Shown here in pieces: positions 36,395 to 46,364 of a stretch of DNA of 64,000 nucleotides (position 1 is its first letter; every line of letters starts with the position of its first letter). This DNA is from Streptomyces lienomycini (GTDB lineage: Bacteria; Actinomycetota; Actinomycetes; Streptomycetales; Streptomycetaceae): assembly GCF_027947595.1 (NCBI RefSeq), contig NZ_CP116257.1, positions 7,686,001 through 7,750,000 on the forward strand, read 5' to 3'. The position numbers and the translations under genes were made by a program. The notes below the pieces were generated by a model, which saw only the letters and a program-made list of their open reading frames with translations, made no database searches and was not told where the DNA came from.

Positions 36395-36811
36395 GGTCGC
36401 GGAAGGGGGGAGGCCCGGGGGGGAAGGCGGGGCGGGAGGTCGGAGGGAGGCCGGAGGGAGGCCGGAGGGAGGCCGGAGGCGGAGGCCGGGGGCGGAGGTC
36501 AGGGGGCGAAGGCCGGGGGCGGGAGGTCGGCGGACGGGCGGGAGGTCGGCGGACGGGCGGGAGGCCGGAGGCTGGCGGGCGGAGGCCGGCGGGCGGAGGC
36601 GGGAGACCGGCGGGTGGAGGTCAGGGGCGGGAGACCGGGGGCGGAGGCCGGAGGCCGGGAGGCGGGAGGCGGGAGGCCGGAGGCCGGGGGCCGGGAGGCG
36701 GGAGGCGGGAGACCGGAGGTCGGAGGTCAGGGGCGGGAGACCGGAGGTCGGAGGGCGGGCGGAGGCCGGCGGGCGGAGGGCGGAGGTCGCCGGGGGGCCC
36801 GGCGGGCGGGG
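36395..36811. repeat. G-rich degenerate minisatellite
   Basis: About 415 bp of purine-rich repeats built on GGAGGCCGGAGG, GGGAGGTCGG and GCGGGAGACCGG, with almost no C/T runs on the top strand. There are many closely spaced GGG runs. The long open frames across it, on both strands, are low-complexity and not credible genes. It separates the amidohydrolase from DUF2797. Confidence 0.85.
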
Positions 36812-37693
36812 TCAGAACAGTCCGTCCTGCACTCCCGCCGCGCGTCCGAGGTCCCGCAGGGGCACGGTGCACGGCTCGCCCCCGGCGGACACCAGCTCCC
36901 ACCCGGCCATCAGCCGCGTGTCCAGCACCACGACCCCGCGTTCCGTCGCCAGATGCAGGTCCGGACCGGCCGCCGCCACCAGCTCGCCCCCGATCGCCAG
37001 GCCCGCCACCAGCTCGGCCACCTCCGCCACGGCGGCCGGCCCGCGCTCCGCCCCCGCGATCCCGAAGACGCCCGCGTGGTCGACGGCCCGGAACGGCTCC
37101 GGCGTCAGCGACTGCGGCCAGCCGCCGAGCGCCACCGCCCGCGCGTGCAACCCGGCGATCCCGGCCGCCCGCTCCGCCTCCCTCGGCGGCAGCCAGGCCC
37201 GCACCGCGCGCTTGTGCGCGTACGCGATGCGGTCGGGCACGCCCAGCGCGGCCCGCAGCAGCTCCTCGGTCCGGCGCGCGGCCATCAGGGGCCCGCGGCC
37301 CAGCCAGCTGAAGCACACGGCGCCCTGCTCCAGCAGCCGGGCGGCTCCCCGTGCGTGCGCGGTGATCCCGACCTTGACGAGGCCCGGCCCGAACCAGGCC
37401 AGGTAGACGCGGTACGGCTGCGGATCGTCCGCCATGGTGTCGGCGGCCACCGAGTGGGCCCGGTGGAGGCGCGCGCACTCCTCGCACCGCGCCCCCGTAC
37501 CGCGCCCCGGCACCTCGGCCCGCACCGGGCAGGCGTTCCCCCGCGCTCCCACACAGGTCCGCACGCCCCCCTCGGCGACCGCGAAGGCCACCCGCTGCCC
37601 CCGGACCAGCGCACTGCGCCGACCCCCGACCCACGCCAGCACGGGACCGTCCGCCGCCCACCGCAGCCCCGCGCACTTCCATGCCTGTGCCAT
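36812..37693 (-). CDS. DUF2797 domain protein
   Basis: A 293-residue protein of an uncharacterised family. A four-Cys cluster (CVGARGNACP then CEEC) suggests a zinc site at about residues 48-75. The conserved core is YRVYLAWFGPGLVKVGITAH, with a GIY-YIG-like VYLAWFGPGLVKVGIT strand arrangement, and CFSWLGRGPLMAARRTEELL follows. ATG 37693 (MAQAWKCAGLRW) is the start; upstream codons are unlikely. The promoter region is shared with the divergent HxlR gene. Confidence 0.87.
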   Translation of the reverse strand: MAQAWKCAGLRWAADGPVLAWVGGRRSALVRGQRVAFAVAEGGVRTCVGARGNACPVRAEVPGRGTGARCEECARLHRAHSVAADTMADDPQPYRVYLAWFGPGLVKVGITAHARGAARLLEQGAVCFSWLGRGPLMAARRTEELLRAALGVPDRIAYAHKRAVRAWLPPREAERAAGIAGLHARAVALGGWPQSLTPEPFRAVDHAGVFGIAGAERGPAAVAEVAELVAGLAIGGELVAAAGPDLHLATERGVVVLDTRLMAGWELVSAGGEPCTVPLRDLGRAAGVQDGLF

Positions 37694-37780
37694 CCCCGCC
37701 GAGCGTAGAGGGCACCACTGACAAAGCCCGGGACACCGGCCGGCCACGACGACCGGGAACCACCGACCGGGGACGACGAC

Positions 37781-37813
37781 GGGCGGGCACTCACTCACGG
37801 TGAGTGCCCGCCC
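37781..37813. promoter_or_regulatory. 13-bp-armed inverted repeat, candidate HxlR operator
   Basis: GGGCGGGCACTCA and TGAGTGCCCGCCC are perfectly complementary across a 7-bp spacer. The repeat ends 17 bp before the HxlR start codon and 87 bp upstream of the divergent DUF2797 gene, an ideal place for autoregulation. Confidence 0.7.
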
Positions 37814-37830
37814 GGACGTACGGTACGGAC

Positions 37831-38184
37831 ATGGCAGAAAGTGAAGCGGTGTGCCCCGAGCGGCTCATCATGGAGCACATCACCAGCCGCTGGGGCACCC
37901 TGGTCCTGATCACCCTCCTGGACCGCGTGCACCGCTTCGGCGAACTGCGCCGGGAGATCGGCGGGGTCAGCGAGAAGATGCTGGCGCAGACCCTGCGGAC
38001 CCTGGAGCGGGACGGCCTGGTCCACCGGGACGCCAAGCCCGTGATCCCGCCCCGCGTGGACTACTCCCTCACCGACCTCGGCCGCGAGGCCGCCGAACAG
38101 GTCCGGGGCCTCGCGCGCTGGACGGAGCGGCGGCTGGCGGCGGTCGAGCGGGCCCGCGGGGCGTACGACGCGACGCGGCCCTGA
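37831..38184 (+). CDS. HxlR family winged-helix regulator
   Basis: A 117-residue regulator. An N-terminal Cys in AVCPERLIMEHITSRWGTLV is characteristic, LLDRVHRFGELRREIGGVSE and MLAQTLRTLERDGLVHRD form the helix-turn-helix, and VDYSLTDLGREA is the wing. Many HxlR proteins sense electrophiles or oxidants through this Cys. ATG 37831 is preferred over GTG 37804, which lies inside the palindrome. Its target is not obvious besides itself and perhaps the divergent DUF2797 gene. Confidence 0.9.
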   Translation: MAESEAVCPERLIMEHITSRWGTLVLITLLDRVHRFGELRREIGGVSEKMLAQTLRTLERDGLVHRDAKPVIPPRVDYSLTDLGREAAEQVRGLARWTERRLAAVERARGAYDATRP

Positions 38185-38226
38185 CCGGCCCGCCGTCCGC
38201 GGCGGACGCCGCCCGTCCGGGCCGCG

Positions 38227-39714
38227 TCACTGCTTGAGCACGGCCTCCATCACCTTCTTGGCGATGGGAGCGCCGAGCCCGCCGCCGGAGATGTCCTCAC
38301 GGGAGATGTCCATGTCGGTCGGGTCGATGAACACGGCCACGGCGACCGAGGACCCGTCGTCCTTCTTGCCGTAGGACACGAACCAGCCGTACGGCACCTC
38401 GTCGTTCACGTTCACACCGCGCTGCGCGGTACCGGTCTTGCCGCCGACCGTGATGCCGTCGATCTGGGCGCGGCGGGCGCTGCCCTCCTTGGCGGTGAAC
38501 TCCATCATCTGCTGGACCTTCTGCGCGGTCTCGGCGGAGACCGCCTCGCTCATCACCGCGGGCTCGGTCTTCTCCAGGGTGTCGAGGTCCGGGCCCTTGA
38601 CCTCGTCGACGATGTAGGGCTGCATCACCTTTCCGTCGTTGGCGAGCCCGGCGGTGACCATGGCCATCTGCATCGGCGTACTGGTGAGGCTGCCCTGTCC
38701 CATGCCGGTGAGCGCGGTGCCCGGCGCGTCCAGGTTCTCGGGGTAGAGGCTCTTGGTGGCGAGCAGGTCGCCGAAGTCGTCGGAGTAGACGTCCTCGTTG
38801 AAGCCGAACTTCTGGGCCGTCTCGCGCAGTTTGTCCTGCCCGAGCTTGGACGCGGCGTCGAGGAACACGTTGTTGCAGGAGTGCTGCATGGCGGTCTTCA
38901 TCGAGGCCTTGTTGCAGACCGCGTCGCCGGCCTCACTGCCGATCTTGTTGCTGGACTGCGGCAGCGGGTACGGGGAGACGGCGTCCGTGCGGGCGTCGAT
39001 GTCGGTGACGACCCCGTGCTCCAGCGCGGCCGCCGCGGTGAGGATCTTGAAGGTGGAGCCCGGCGGGTAGGTCTCGCGCAGCGCGCGGTTGGCCAGCGGC
39101 TTGTTCTTCTTCTTGTCGAGCGCCACGAAGCGGTCGGACTCCTTGAAGGTGCTGCCCGCGAACGTCGACGGATCGTAGGAGGGCGCCGAGACCAGCGCCA
39201 GCACCTTCCCGGTCTTCGGGTCGAGCGCGACCACGGCGCCCCGCGCGCCCTTCAGGTCGGTCAGTCCGTCCCAGGCGGCCTTCTGCGCCTTCGGGTCGAT
39301 GGTGGTGACCACCGACCCGGCCCGCCGGCCCTCACCGCTGACCACGTCGGCGAACCGCTGGAAGGCCAGCCGGTCGTCCTTCCCGGTGAGGATGGAGTCG
39401 TAGGTCTTCTCCAGCAGCGTCATGCCCTGGGCCTGCGACGCGTACCCGGTCACGGGCGCGTACATCGGCCCGTCGGCGTAGGTGCGCTTGTACTTGAGGT
39501 CGGTGCTCTGGGTCTCCGCGGAACCGGTGACGGCCCGGCCGCCGACGACGATGTCGCCGCGCGGGGTGGCGAACTGCTCGATCTGCACCCGCCGGTTCTT
39601 GGTGTCGGAGGCCAGCTCGGGGGCCCGGACGTACTGCAGCCAGTTCGCGCGGACCAGCAGGCCGAGCACCAGCAGCCCGCAGAAGATCGCCACGGCCCTC
39701 AGCGGCTTGTTCAC
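38227..39714 (-). CDS. Class B penicillin-binding protein (transpeptidase, PbpA-type)
   Basis: A 495-residue cell-wall transpeptidase with an N-terminal anchor (AVAIFCGLLVLGLLVRANWL). An N-terminal interaction domain (RRVQIEQFATPRGDIVVGG) precedes the transpeptidase domain. Active-site motifs are complete: GSTFK (SxxK), SCNN (SxN) and GKTGTAQ (KTG). It crosslinks peptidoglycan outside the membrane and is a beta-lactam target. GTG 39714 is the start. It stands alone, not next to ftsW/rodA, so it resembles the solitary sporulation-associated PBPs of Streptomyces. Confidence 0.94.
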   Translation of the reverse strand: MNKPLRAVAIFCGLLVLGLLVRANWLQYVRAPELASDTKNRRVQIEQFATPRGDIVVGGRAVTGSAETQSTDLKYKRTYADGPMYAPVTGYASQAQGMTLLEKTYDSILTGKDDRLAFQRFADVVSGEGRRAGSVVTTIDPKAQKAAWDGLTDLKGARGAVVALDPKTGKVLALVSAPSYDPSTFAGSTFKESDRFVALDKKKNKPLANRALRETYPPGSTFKILTAAAALEHGVVTDIDARTDAVSPYPLPQSSNKIGSEAGDAVCNKASMKTAMQHSCNNVFLDAASKLGQDKLRETAQKFGFNEDVYSDDFGDLLATKSLYPENLDAPGTALTGMGQGSLTSTPMQMAMVTAGLANDGKVMQPYIVDEVKGPDLDTLEKTEPAVMSEAVSAETAQKVQQMMEFTAKEGSARRAQIDGITVGGKTGTAQRGVNVNDEVPYGWFVSYGKKDDGSSVAVAVFIDPTDMDISREDISGGGLGAPIAKKVMEAVLKQ

Positions 39715-39883
39715 CGTCGGCCTCCGTCGAGGCTCGGCCGGATGGATATCCGGGTGGATATAAAGACGGGTCCTCGCAACATGGGCACACCCTAGACACA
39801 GTCGGGGGCCGTCATCACGTCCGGTCGGCGACTGCGAACACCGCGCCAGGCGTGGTGTCGGCCGGCGATATCCACTTCAACGT

Positions 39884-39913
39884 CAAAGGCCCCGGAGTGA
39901 TCCGGGGCCTTTG
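39884..39913 (-). terminator. Terminator for tRNA-Arg
   Basis: A 12-bp stem (CAAAGGCCCCGG and complement) with a six-base loop, eight bases beyond the 3' end of the reverse-strand tRNA-Arg gene. Confidence 0.85.
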
Positions 39914-39920
39914 CCTTGTG

Positions 39921-39993
39921 TGCACTCGGCAGGATTCGAACCTGCAACCTTCTGATCCGTAGTCAGATGCTCTATCCGTTAAGCTACGAGTGC
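39921..39993 (-). tRNA. tRNA-Arg(ACG)
   Basis: On the reverse strand, acceptor GCACTCG pairs with CGAGTGC, with discriminator A and no encoded CCA. The anticodon loop CTACGGA between TCTGA and TCAGA gives ACG. Its A34 is the substrate of TadA, encoded at 17829-18284. 73 nt. Confidence 0.97.
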
Positions 39994-40140
39994 TTGTGTT
40001 CTTCAGTTTTACCGCCGCTCCCGGTCCTTCCGGCCCGCTCGCGGCGACAGGAAGAACATTACATGACTGCCGCCGTCATGTGAAATCCATTGGCCACACC
40101 CCTTGCGACCTGCACGAACGACCTTCGGGGCGGCCGACAA

Positions 40141-40176
40141 CACCGAAGCCCCGGCCGGATGGCCGGGGCTTCGGTG
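40141..40176 (-). terminator. Terminator for tRNA-Ser(GCU)
   Basis: A perfect 16-bp stem (CACCGAAGCCCCGGCC and complement) around GGAT, seven bases beyond the 3' end of the reverse-strand tRNA. Confidence 0.9.
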
Positions 40177-40183
40177 TTCGGTG

Positions 40184-40274
40184 CGGAGGCGGAGGGATTT
40201 GAACCCTCGATGGGCTTTAAAACCCAAACCGCATTAGCAGTGCGGCGCCATAGACCGGACTAGGCGACGCCTCC
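40184..40274 (-). tRNA. tRNA-Ser(GCU)
   Basis: On the reverse strand, acceptor GGAGGCG pairs with CGCCTCC, with discriminator G. The anticodon loop CTGCTAA between CCGCA and TGCGG gives GCU, reading AGC and AGU. The long variable arm (TTTGGGTTTTAAAGCCCA) marks it as class II serine. No encoded CCA. 91 nt. Confidence 0.97.
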
Positions 40275-40454
40275 AGACAACATCACCACTTCGCGTGCGA
40301 GCGCGAGTGGCGCGTGCCGATGATGACACAGTTGAGCGCGCTGTCACCAATCGGCCCCTACGGTACTAGGCGCGCGGGCCGCAGGGCAAAGCCCTAACGG
40401 CGTACTCCGCGGCGGGTCGCGCAACGTCCGGCCTGCCGACGCGTTGGTCAGGTC

Positions 40455-40915
40455 ATGTTCCAGGTCACCCGCTCCCCCGCCGCGCGCCTCCTCGGCGCCG
40501 CCGCCCTGTCCGCCGCCGCCCTCGCCTCCGTCTGCGCCGCGCACCCGGCGCGGCCGCCGGCCCCGCCGTCCCGGGCGGTGATCACCTGACGGTCACCGTC
40601 CGGGACGCCGGCCCGGAGGCGGACGGCACGTACGAGCTGTACTGCCACCCCGGCGGCGGCGACCACCCCGACCCGGAGGGCGCCTGCGCCGTCGTCGAGC
40701 GCGACACCCGGTGGGGCGAGGACACCTTCGCGCCCGTGCCCGAGGGCAGCGTCTGCACCATGCAGTACGGCGGCCCGGCCACCGCGCGCGTCACCGGCGT
40801 CTGGGCCGGTCGCCCGGTGGACGTGACGTACGACCGCGGCGACGGCTGCGAGATCTCCCGCTGGGACCGCATGGTGCCGCTGCTGCCCCGGGTGGGGGCG
40901 GAGCGGCGGTCGTAG
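40455..40915 (+). CDS. Subtilisin inhibitor-like (SSI) secreted protein, frame break after signal peptide
   Basis: A secreted protease inhibitor of the Streptomyces SSI family. ATG 40455 gives MFQVTRSPAARLLGAAALSA, a signal peptide, in one frame. The mature domain (HLTVTVRDAGPEADGTYELY, VWAGRPVDVTYDRGDGCEIS) is one frame away, so a base appears missing near 40540-40570. The disulfide pairs of the family are present (YCHPG with GACAV; VCTMQY with GDGCEI). The reactive loop reads VCTMQYGGP where classical inhibitors have VCPMVYDP, so P1 would be Met, with a changed P1' (Gln) and P2 (Thr). It probably controls extracellular subtilisin or trypsin-like proteases. Confidence 0.8.
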
Positions 40916-41114
40916 GGGCCCCGCGAGGACCGGGGGCGGCCCGCCGGCGGTCACCCGGTCACACGTTCTACGTCACTTCCTCGTGCGACCTCCGTCCCAT
41001 CCCCCGGCGCCCGCGGGGCCCGGGGCCTTAGACTCCCTCGCGTGACACGCTGCGGGCCGGTTGGCAAGATGGCCCGGGCGGTCGGCAAGTGCGGTAACAG
41101 GAGGGAAGCGTCTC

Positions 41115-44100
41115 GTGAGCAGCAGGCCATCCCGAGGCGCTGCTCGCCTCGCAGCCATACTGGACGCGCTGCCGGACGCGTTGGTCCTGGTCAACGCGAA
41201 CGGCACCGTGGTCAACGCGAACACCATCGCGCTGGAGGCGTTCGAGACGCCGGGCACCGCGCTGGTCGGTCGCGGACTCCTCGACCTGCTGCCGCAGTTC
41301 GACTCGCGGCTCATCCCCGGGTCCATGCGGCGCCCGGACCACGTCGACCCCCGGGCGCGCACCAAGCCGACCCGGATGGTCGCGCGGCGCACCGACGGCT
41401 CCGAGTTCCCGGTCGAGGTCACCAGCGCCAACCTGGAGACCGGCCAGCAGGCCTACGACACCTACGGCTACACCGGCGACGAACTGCTGATGCTCGTCGT
41501 CCGCGACCTCTCCGGCACCGTCGACACCGAGGCCGAGCTGGCCCGTTCGCAGCGGCAGACCGAGATGATCCTGCGGGCCGCCTCCGAGGGCGTCGTCGGC
41601 ACCGACACCGACGGGCGGATCGTCCTCGTCAACCCGGCCGCCGCCCAGATCCTGGGCTACCGGGCCGGTGAACTCGGCGGCCGGGAGCTGCACACCCTCG
41701 TCCTGCACTCGCGCGCCGACGGCTCGCCCTTCCCCTACGACGAGTCCCCGCTCGCCGACACCCTGCGCTCCGGTCGCAAGCACCGGGTGCGCGGGCAGGT
41801 GGTGTTCGCCAAGAGCGGGGACCAGCTGCCGGTCGACCTGACGACCGCGCCCGTGCGCGACGGCGACCAGCTCGTCGGCGCCGTGATGACCTTCACCGAC
41901 CGGCGCCCCTACGACGCCCTCGTCAAGGAGCACGAGGAGGCGGAGCAGCGGCACGTAGAGGAACGGGAGCGGCTCGCCGAGGAGCACGCCTCCGAGCTGA
42001 CCGCGCTGCGCCAGCGGCACGTCGCCGAACTGGAGGAGCTGCGGGAGCAGCACGCGGAGGAGGTCGCCGCCGACGCCGACCGCTACGCCGCCCTCGGTGA
42101 GCGGGAGAAGGACCGGTACGAGGCGCTCGCCGGCCGGCACGAGCAGTTGCTCACCCTCCTCGGCGACTCCCTGCGCGGCCCCCTGGACGAGCTGCGCCAG
42201 GAGCTGGCCGCGCTGGCGTCGGACGACGCCGGGCAGTTGTGGCCCGAGGCCAACCAGGTGCTGCACCATCTGTCGGCCGGCTACTCGCGCATCACCACCC
42301 TCATCGACAACGTCCTCGGCTACCAGCGCCTCGACGTCGGCAGCGAACAGGTCGCCCGGACGAAGGTCATGCTCGACGCCGTCGTCGCCGCGGGCGTCGA
42401 CGGGGCCGTGGAGCTGATCGGTCCGGGGCGCGTGCAGTTCGCGGTGCACGCGCCGCCGATCGAGGCCGAGGTCGATGCCCGGCTGCTGGCCACCGCGCTC
42501 GCGCATCTCGTGGCGGACGTCGCGGGCGTCGACGCCACCGGCAACTCGCCCGTGTCGGCGACGGGCGGGTACCTGGACAACACCGTCGTGGTCGCGGCGG
42601 CGCAGCGCGGCGAGGTCGTACGCATCGAGGTGCGCGGACCGTACGCCGGGGGAGACCCGGTGCACGAGCCGGTGGTGCGCGGGATCGTGCGGGCGCACGG
42701 CGGCGTACTGCAGACGCACGAGGTGCCGGGCATGAGTGGCAGCGCGTACGTGCTGGAGGTGCCGATCGGGGGCGGGGCGGGGGCCGTCGAGGCCCAAAGC
42801 GCCGAGATCGCCCGGGTCGCCACCGTGGACCAGGCAGGCCAGGCGGGCCAGGAGGGCCAGGTCGCTTCCGGCGGGCAAGGTCGGGGCGACGGTGCCGCGC
42901 AGGGCGGGAACGCCGTGGCCGTCCGTGAGCCGGTTCCCGGGGGCGGGCGGCGACGCGCCCGGCGGGCGTCCGTCGACGCGTTCCTGGAGAGCGGGGTCGC
43001 GGGCGCGGAGGGTGCCGGACCGGAGGCGGAGAACACCGCCCCGACCGGGCGGCGCAGGCGGCGCGCGGCGCGGGCCGAGGCCCAGGAACACGAGCACGAG
43101 AACGAGAACGGGCACGAGAACGAGCAGGTCGCACCCGCGCGGGTCGCACCCGGGCAGCCCGCACCGGAGCAGCTCGCGCAGGGACCGGCCGGGGCTCCGG
43201 GCCCGCTTCCGGTGCCCGCGCAGTCGGGGCCGGGCGAGGGCGCCGGGTCCGGTGGTACCGGGCGTCGGCGCGGACGGCCCGCGGAGGCCCCGGGTGCCGA
43301 GGCCGCCGGGGTGCCCCGGGGGCGCGCGCCGGGGTGTCCGAGGGCGCCGTCGTCATGGCGGGCGAGCACGGCGGGGGCTCCGCCGCGTCCAACACCGGTC
43401 TGGGCGGGACCGTACCGCCGCAGGGCGTCCCCGTGCCCGCCGGTCGGCGTGCCCGGGACGGTGGCGAGCAGCACGCGCTGCCTCCGGCCCTGCCCGCGCA
43501 GGCCGGTGAGTCCGACCCGGCGGACGCCGTGGGCCCGGCCGACGCGACGGACGCGACGGACGCGACGGACATGGACCGGCCGACGGGGCGCCGACGCCGC
43601 GCCCTGGCCTCCGCGAACGAGCGCGCCGCCGCGCAGGAGGCGGCTCCGCGCCAGGTGTTCGCCCTGCCGCCCGCCGACACCGACCGGCCGTCCGACGGGA
43701 CGGCGCAGGCACCCAGGGCGCCCGTCGCCGCGCCGGGGGCGAGGCACAGGGGCAGGCGGGCCGGGTCCGGGTGCCGGGACCGGCCGCTTCCGGTGACGCC
43801 CTGCCCGACGACGGCCGCCACGACGCCGTACCGCACGACCAGGCCGACGACCACACTCCGCCGCAGCCGCACCCGGCCGAGGCGCCCACGGGACGCCGCC
43901 GCCGGGCCGGGGCCGCCCGCCCCGTCGAGGAGGCGGCGCCGACGACGGCTCAGCCGCCGCGGAACGCCCCGGCGCAGGGCATCCCGGCGCAAGGGGCGCC
44001 CGCGGTGCCCGACGCCCACGGGCCGGCCCGGCACCCGGCCGCCGGAAGCCCGCCCGCTCCGGCCGCCCACGCCGGAACGGGACCCCAGGACCGGGCGCCC

Positions 44101-45630
44101 CGGCCCGCCGAGACCGGCGCCGACCCCGCGCAGCCCGTACCCGCGCAGCCCCGTCCCGCGCAGCCCGTACCCGCCCGTCCGGACACCGCGCCGCCCGCAG
44201 GCCGGCCCGCCCCCGCGCCGCAGCCGTGGCCCGCCGCCGCGGACACCCAGGGGGCCGGGGTCCCCGTGGCCCCCGCCGAGCCGCCGACCGCCGCGGCACC
44301 GACGCCACCGGCACCACCGGCACCACCGCAGGGCGTCCCCGTCGGCACGCCGAGCCGGGGCACCCCGCTGCCGCCCGAGAACGCGCCCGCCCCGCGTGCG
44401 GCGCAGCCGCTGCCCGCCGAGGCGTCGGCGCCCGTCGACCCGAACTCGACGCAGGGACGGGCGTTCAGCGTGCGGACCCTGGGCCAGGGTGTGCCGTTCA
44501 ACCGGCAGGCGGTCCAGGTGCAGCAGCCGTCGGCGACGCCCGCACCGCACCAGCCGGGCGGCGGCGGTCGGCGCCGCAAGCTGGGCACGCCGCCCGATCC
44601 GGACGCCGCCCGCCCGGAGCAGTCGGCCCGCCCGCACCCGTCGGCCGGCCAGCCGTCCATCACGCCGCCGCCCACCGCGCAGCCGAAGCAGCAGGCCCAG
44701 GCGCAGCCCCGGCCGGCGGAGCAGCAGGCACCGGCGGGCGGTCCCGGACGGCTCGCGCCGGTCAGCGAGGGCGCCGGACGGTCCTACGCCATAGGGGCGC
44801 CGGACAAGGACGCCGCCGAGGGGCCCGAACCGCTGGACGGGCCCGGCGGTGCCGTGGAGGTGGCGGACCCGCCGCGTCCGCAGCCGATGGACGACGAGCT
44901 GCCGCCGGAGCCGCTGGACAACCCGCGCCGGCTGCTGGTGTGGCCCGCGCCGGACGTCTCCACCCAGCAGGCGCTGAGCGACCGCGGCTACCGGCCGGTG
45001 ATCGTGCACTCCCGCGAGGAGGTCGACGCGCAGATCGCGGCGTTCCCGGCCGCGCTGTTCGTGGACCCGCTGACCGGGCCGATCACGCGTACGGCGCTCC
45101 AGTCGCTGCGGCAGGCGGCGGTGGCGGCCGAGGTCCCGGTGCTGGTGACGGCCGGGCTCGGGCAGGCCTCGCGGGACGCCGCGTACGGCGCCGACCCCGC
45201 CGTGCTGCTGAAGGCGCTCGCGCCCCGGGACAGTGAGCAGCACCCGTCGCGCGTGCTGCTGATCGAGGAGCACGCGGAGATCGCGCTGGCGCTGACGGCG
45301 ACGCTGGAGCGCCGCGGGATGCAGGTGGCGCGGGCGACGAGCGACGCCGACGCGGTGACGCTGGCGGGGCAGTTCCGGCCGAACCTGGTCGTGATGGACC
45401 TGATGCGGGTGCAGCGGGGCCAGGAGGGTGCCGCCGGGATCGTCGACTGGCTGCGGGCGAACGGGCAGCTCAACCGCACCCCGCTCGTCGTCTACACCGC
45501 CGCCGTCGACCAGGCCGACCTGCCGCGACTGGCCTCGGGCGAGACGGTGCTGTTCCTGGCGGAGCGGTCCACCAGTGGCGAGGTGCAGGCCCGGATCGTC
45601 GAGCTGCTGGCGCGGATCGGGACCAACTGA
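41115..45630 (+). CDS. Large PAS-containing hybrid histidine-kinase-like protein with degenerate catalytic residues and two receiver-like domains
   Basis: About 1505 residues in three frame segments. Two PAS domains come first (ILDALPDALVLVNANGTVVN; ILRAASEGVVGTDTDGRIVL), then a coiled coil rich in Glu/Arg (residues ~280-350). In the dimerisation helix the usual SHELRTPL is replaced by LGDSLRGPLDELR, so the phosphoacceptor His is absent. An HATPase-like fold follows (LATALAHLVADVAG, PIGGG). A very long Pro/Ala/Arg linker leads to two tandem receiver-like domains (ALFVDPLTG; then VLLIEEH, NLVVMDLM, PLVVYTAA). GTG 41115 follows GGAGGGAAG. Frame breaks near 43300-43330 and 43740-43790 each need one added base. 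It is presumably a cytoplasmic signalling scaffold. Confidence 0.82.
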
Positions 45631-45652
45631 CGCCCCGGCGGCGGCCCGGGTC

Positions 45653-46231
45653 CTACCGGTCGACGATCCTGCGCGCGGCCAGCTTGATCGAGTCGCGCAG
45701 GCGGCCCGCGTCCGTGTCCTCGCCCCCGACCAGGATGCGTTTCATCTGGGGCACGACCACGGCCCAGTTGGCCATCGCGACCAGCAGGAACAGCAGGTCG
45801 GACGCCGGAATGGCGTCGGTGACCACGCCGCGTTCCTGGGCGTCCCGCACGGCGGCGACCTTGCGGGCGTAGTGGGCCTGGCGTTCGGCCTCGTGGGGCA
45901 GCTCGGCGCTGCCGTACTCCATGCCCTCCCAGAAGAGGAGGCGCAGCAGTTCGGGGTGGGCCGCGTGGTAGTCGAGCAGGCGGTCGATCCAGCCCTCGAT
46001 GTCGTCCGGATCGACGGGGACGGAGATCGCCAGGTCGAGCATCTTCTTCTCGAGGACGGACGCGAACAGCTCGCCCTTGTTGCCGTAGTAGGCGTAGATC
46101 AGCTGCTTGTTGGCCCTGGCCTCGGCCGCGATGCGGTCGATGCGCGCGCCGGCGATGCCGTGGCGGGCGAACTCCGCCACCGCCGCCTCGAAGATCCGGG
46201 CCTTGGTGGCCTCGGGGTCCCTTGCTGCCAT
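45653..46231 (-). CDS. TetR family regulator (divergent from MFS pump)
   Basis: A 192-residue regulator with DNA-binding helices ATKARIFEAAVAEFARHGIA, ARIDRIAAEARANKQLIYAY and YGNKGELFASVLEK. The C-terminal ligand domain has PELLRLLFWEGMEYGSAELP. ATG 46231 is the natural start (MAARDPEATKARIF). Two similar short palindromes lie between it and the divergent MFS gene, the usual layout for a repressor of an efflux pump that also controls itself. Confidence 0.92.
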   Translation of the reverse strand: MAARDPEATKARIFEAAVAEFARHGIAGARIDRIAAEARANKQLIYAYYGNKGELFASVLEKKMLDLAISVPVDPDDIEGWIDRLLDYHAAHPELLRLLFWEGMEYGSAELPHEAERQAHYARKVAAVRDAQERGVVTDAIPASDLLFLLVAMANWAVVVPQMKRILVGGEDTDAGRLRDSIKLAARRIVDR

Positions 46232-46262
46232 GGGCCCAGCGTAGCGGGGCGGGCGGGGTAAC

Positions 46263-46335
46263 CAACCATTTGGTTGACACGGGTCGGGAATGCGGGCGAC
46301 ACTCCCCGGGTTGCTTCCAACCAACCAGTTAGTTG
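46263..46335. promoter_or_regulatory. Two TetR-type operators between TetR and MFS
   Basis: CAACCATTTGGTTG (46263-46276) and CAACCAGTTAGTTG (46322-46335) are 14-bp near-palindromes sharing CAACCA-N2-TNGTTG. One lies 31 bp from the TetR start, the other 29 bp from the MFS start, in an otherwise G/C-rich region. These are likely binding sites of the adjacent regulator. Confidence 0.75.
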
Positions 46336-46364
46336 TTAGTGCGCCCGAAGGAGTCGCCCCGCTC

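Noticed and set aside
36614..37708. Forward frame across the G-rich repeats
   Set aside because: Built from minisatellite and DUF2797 antisense; low complexity.
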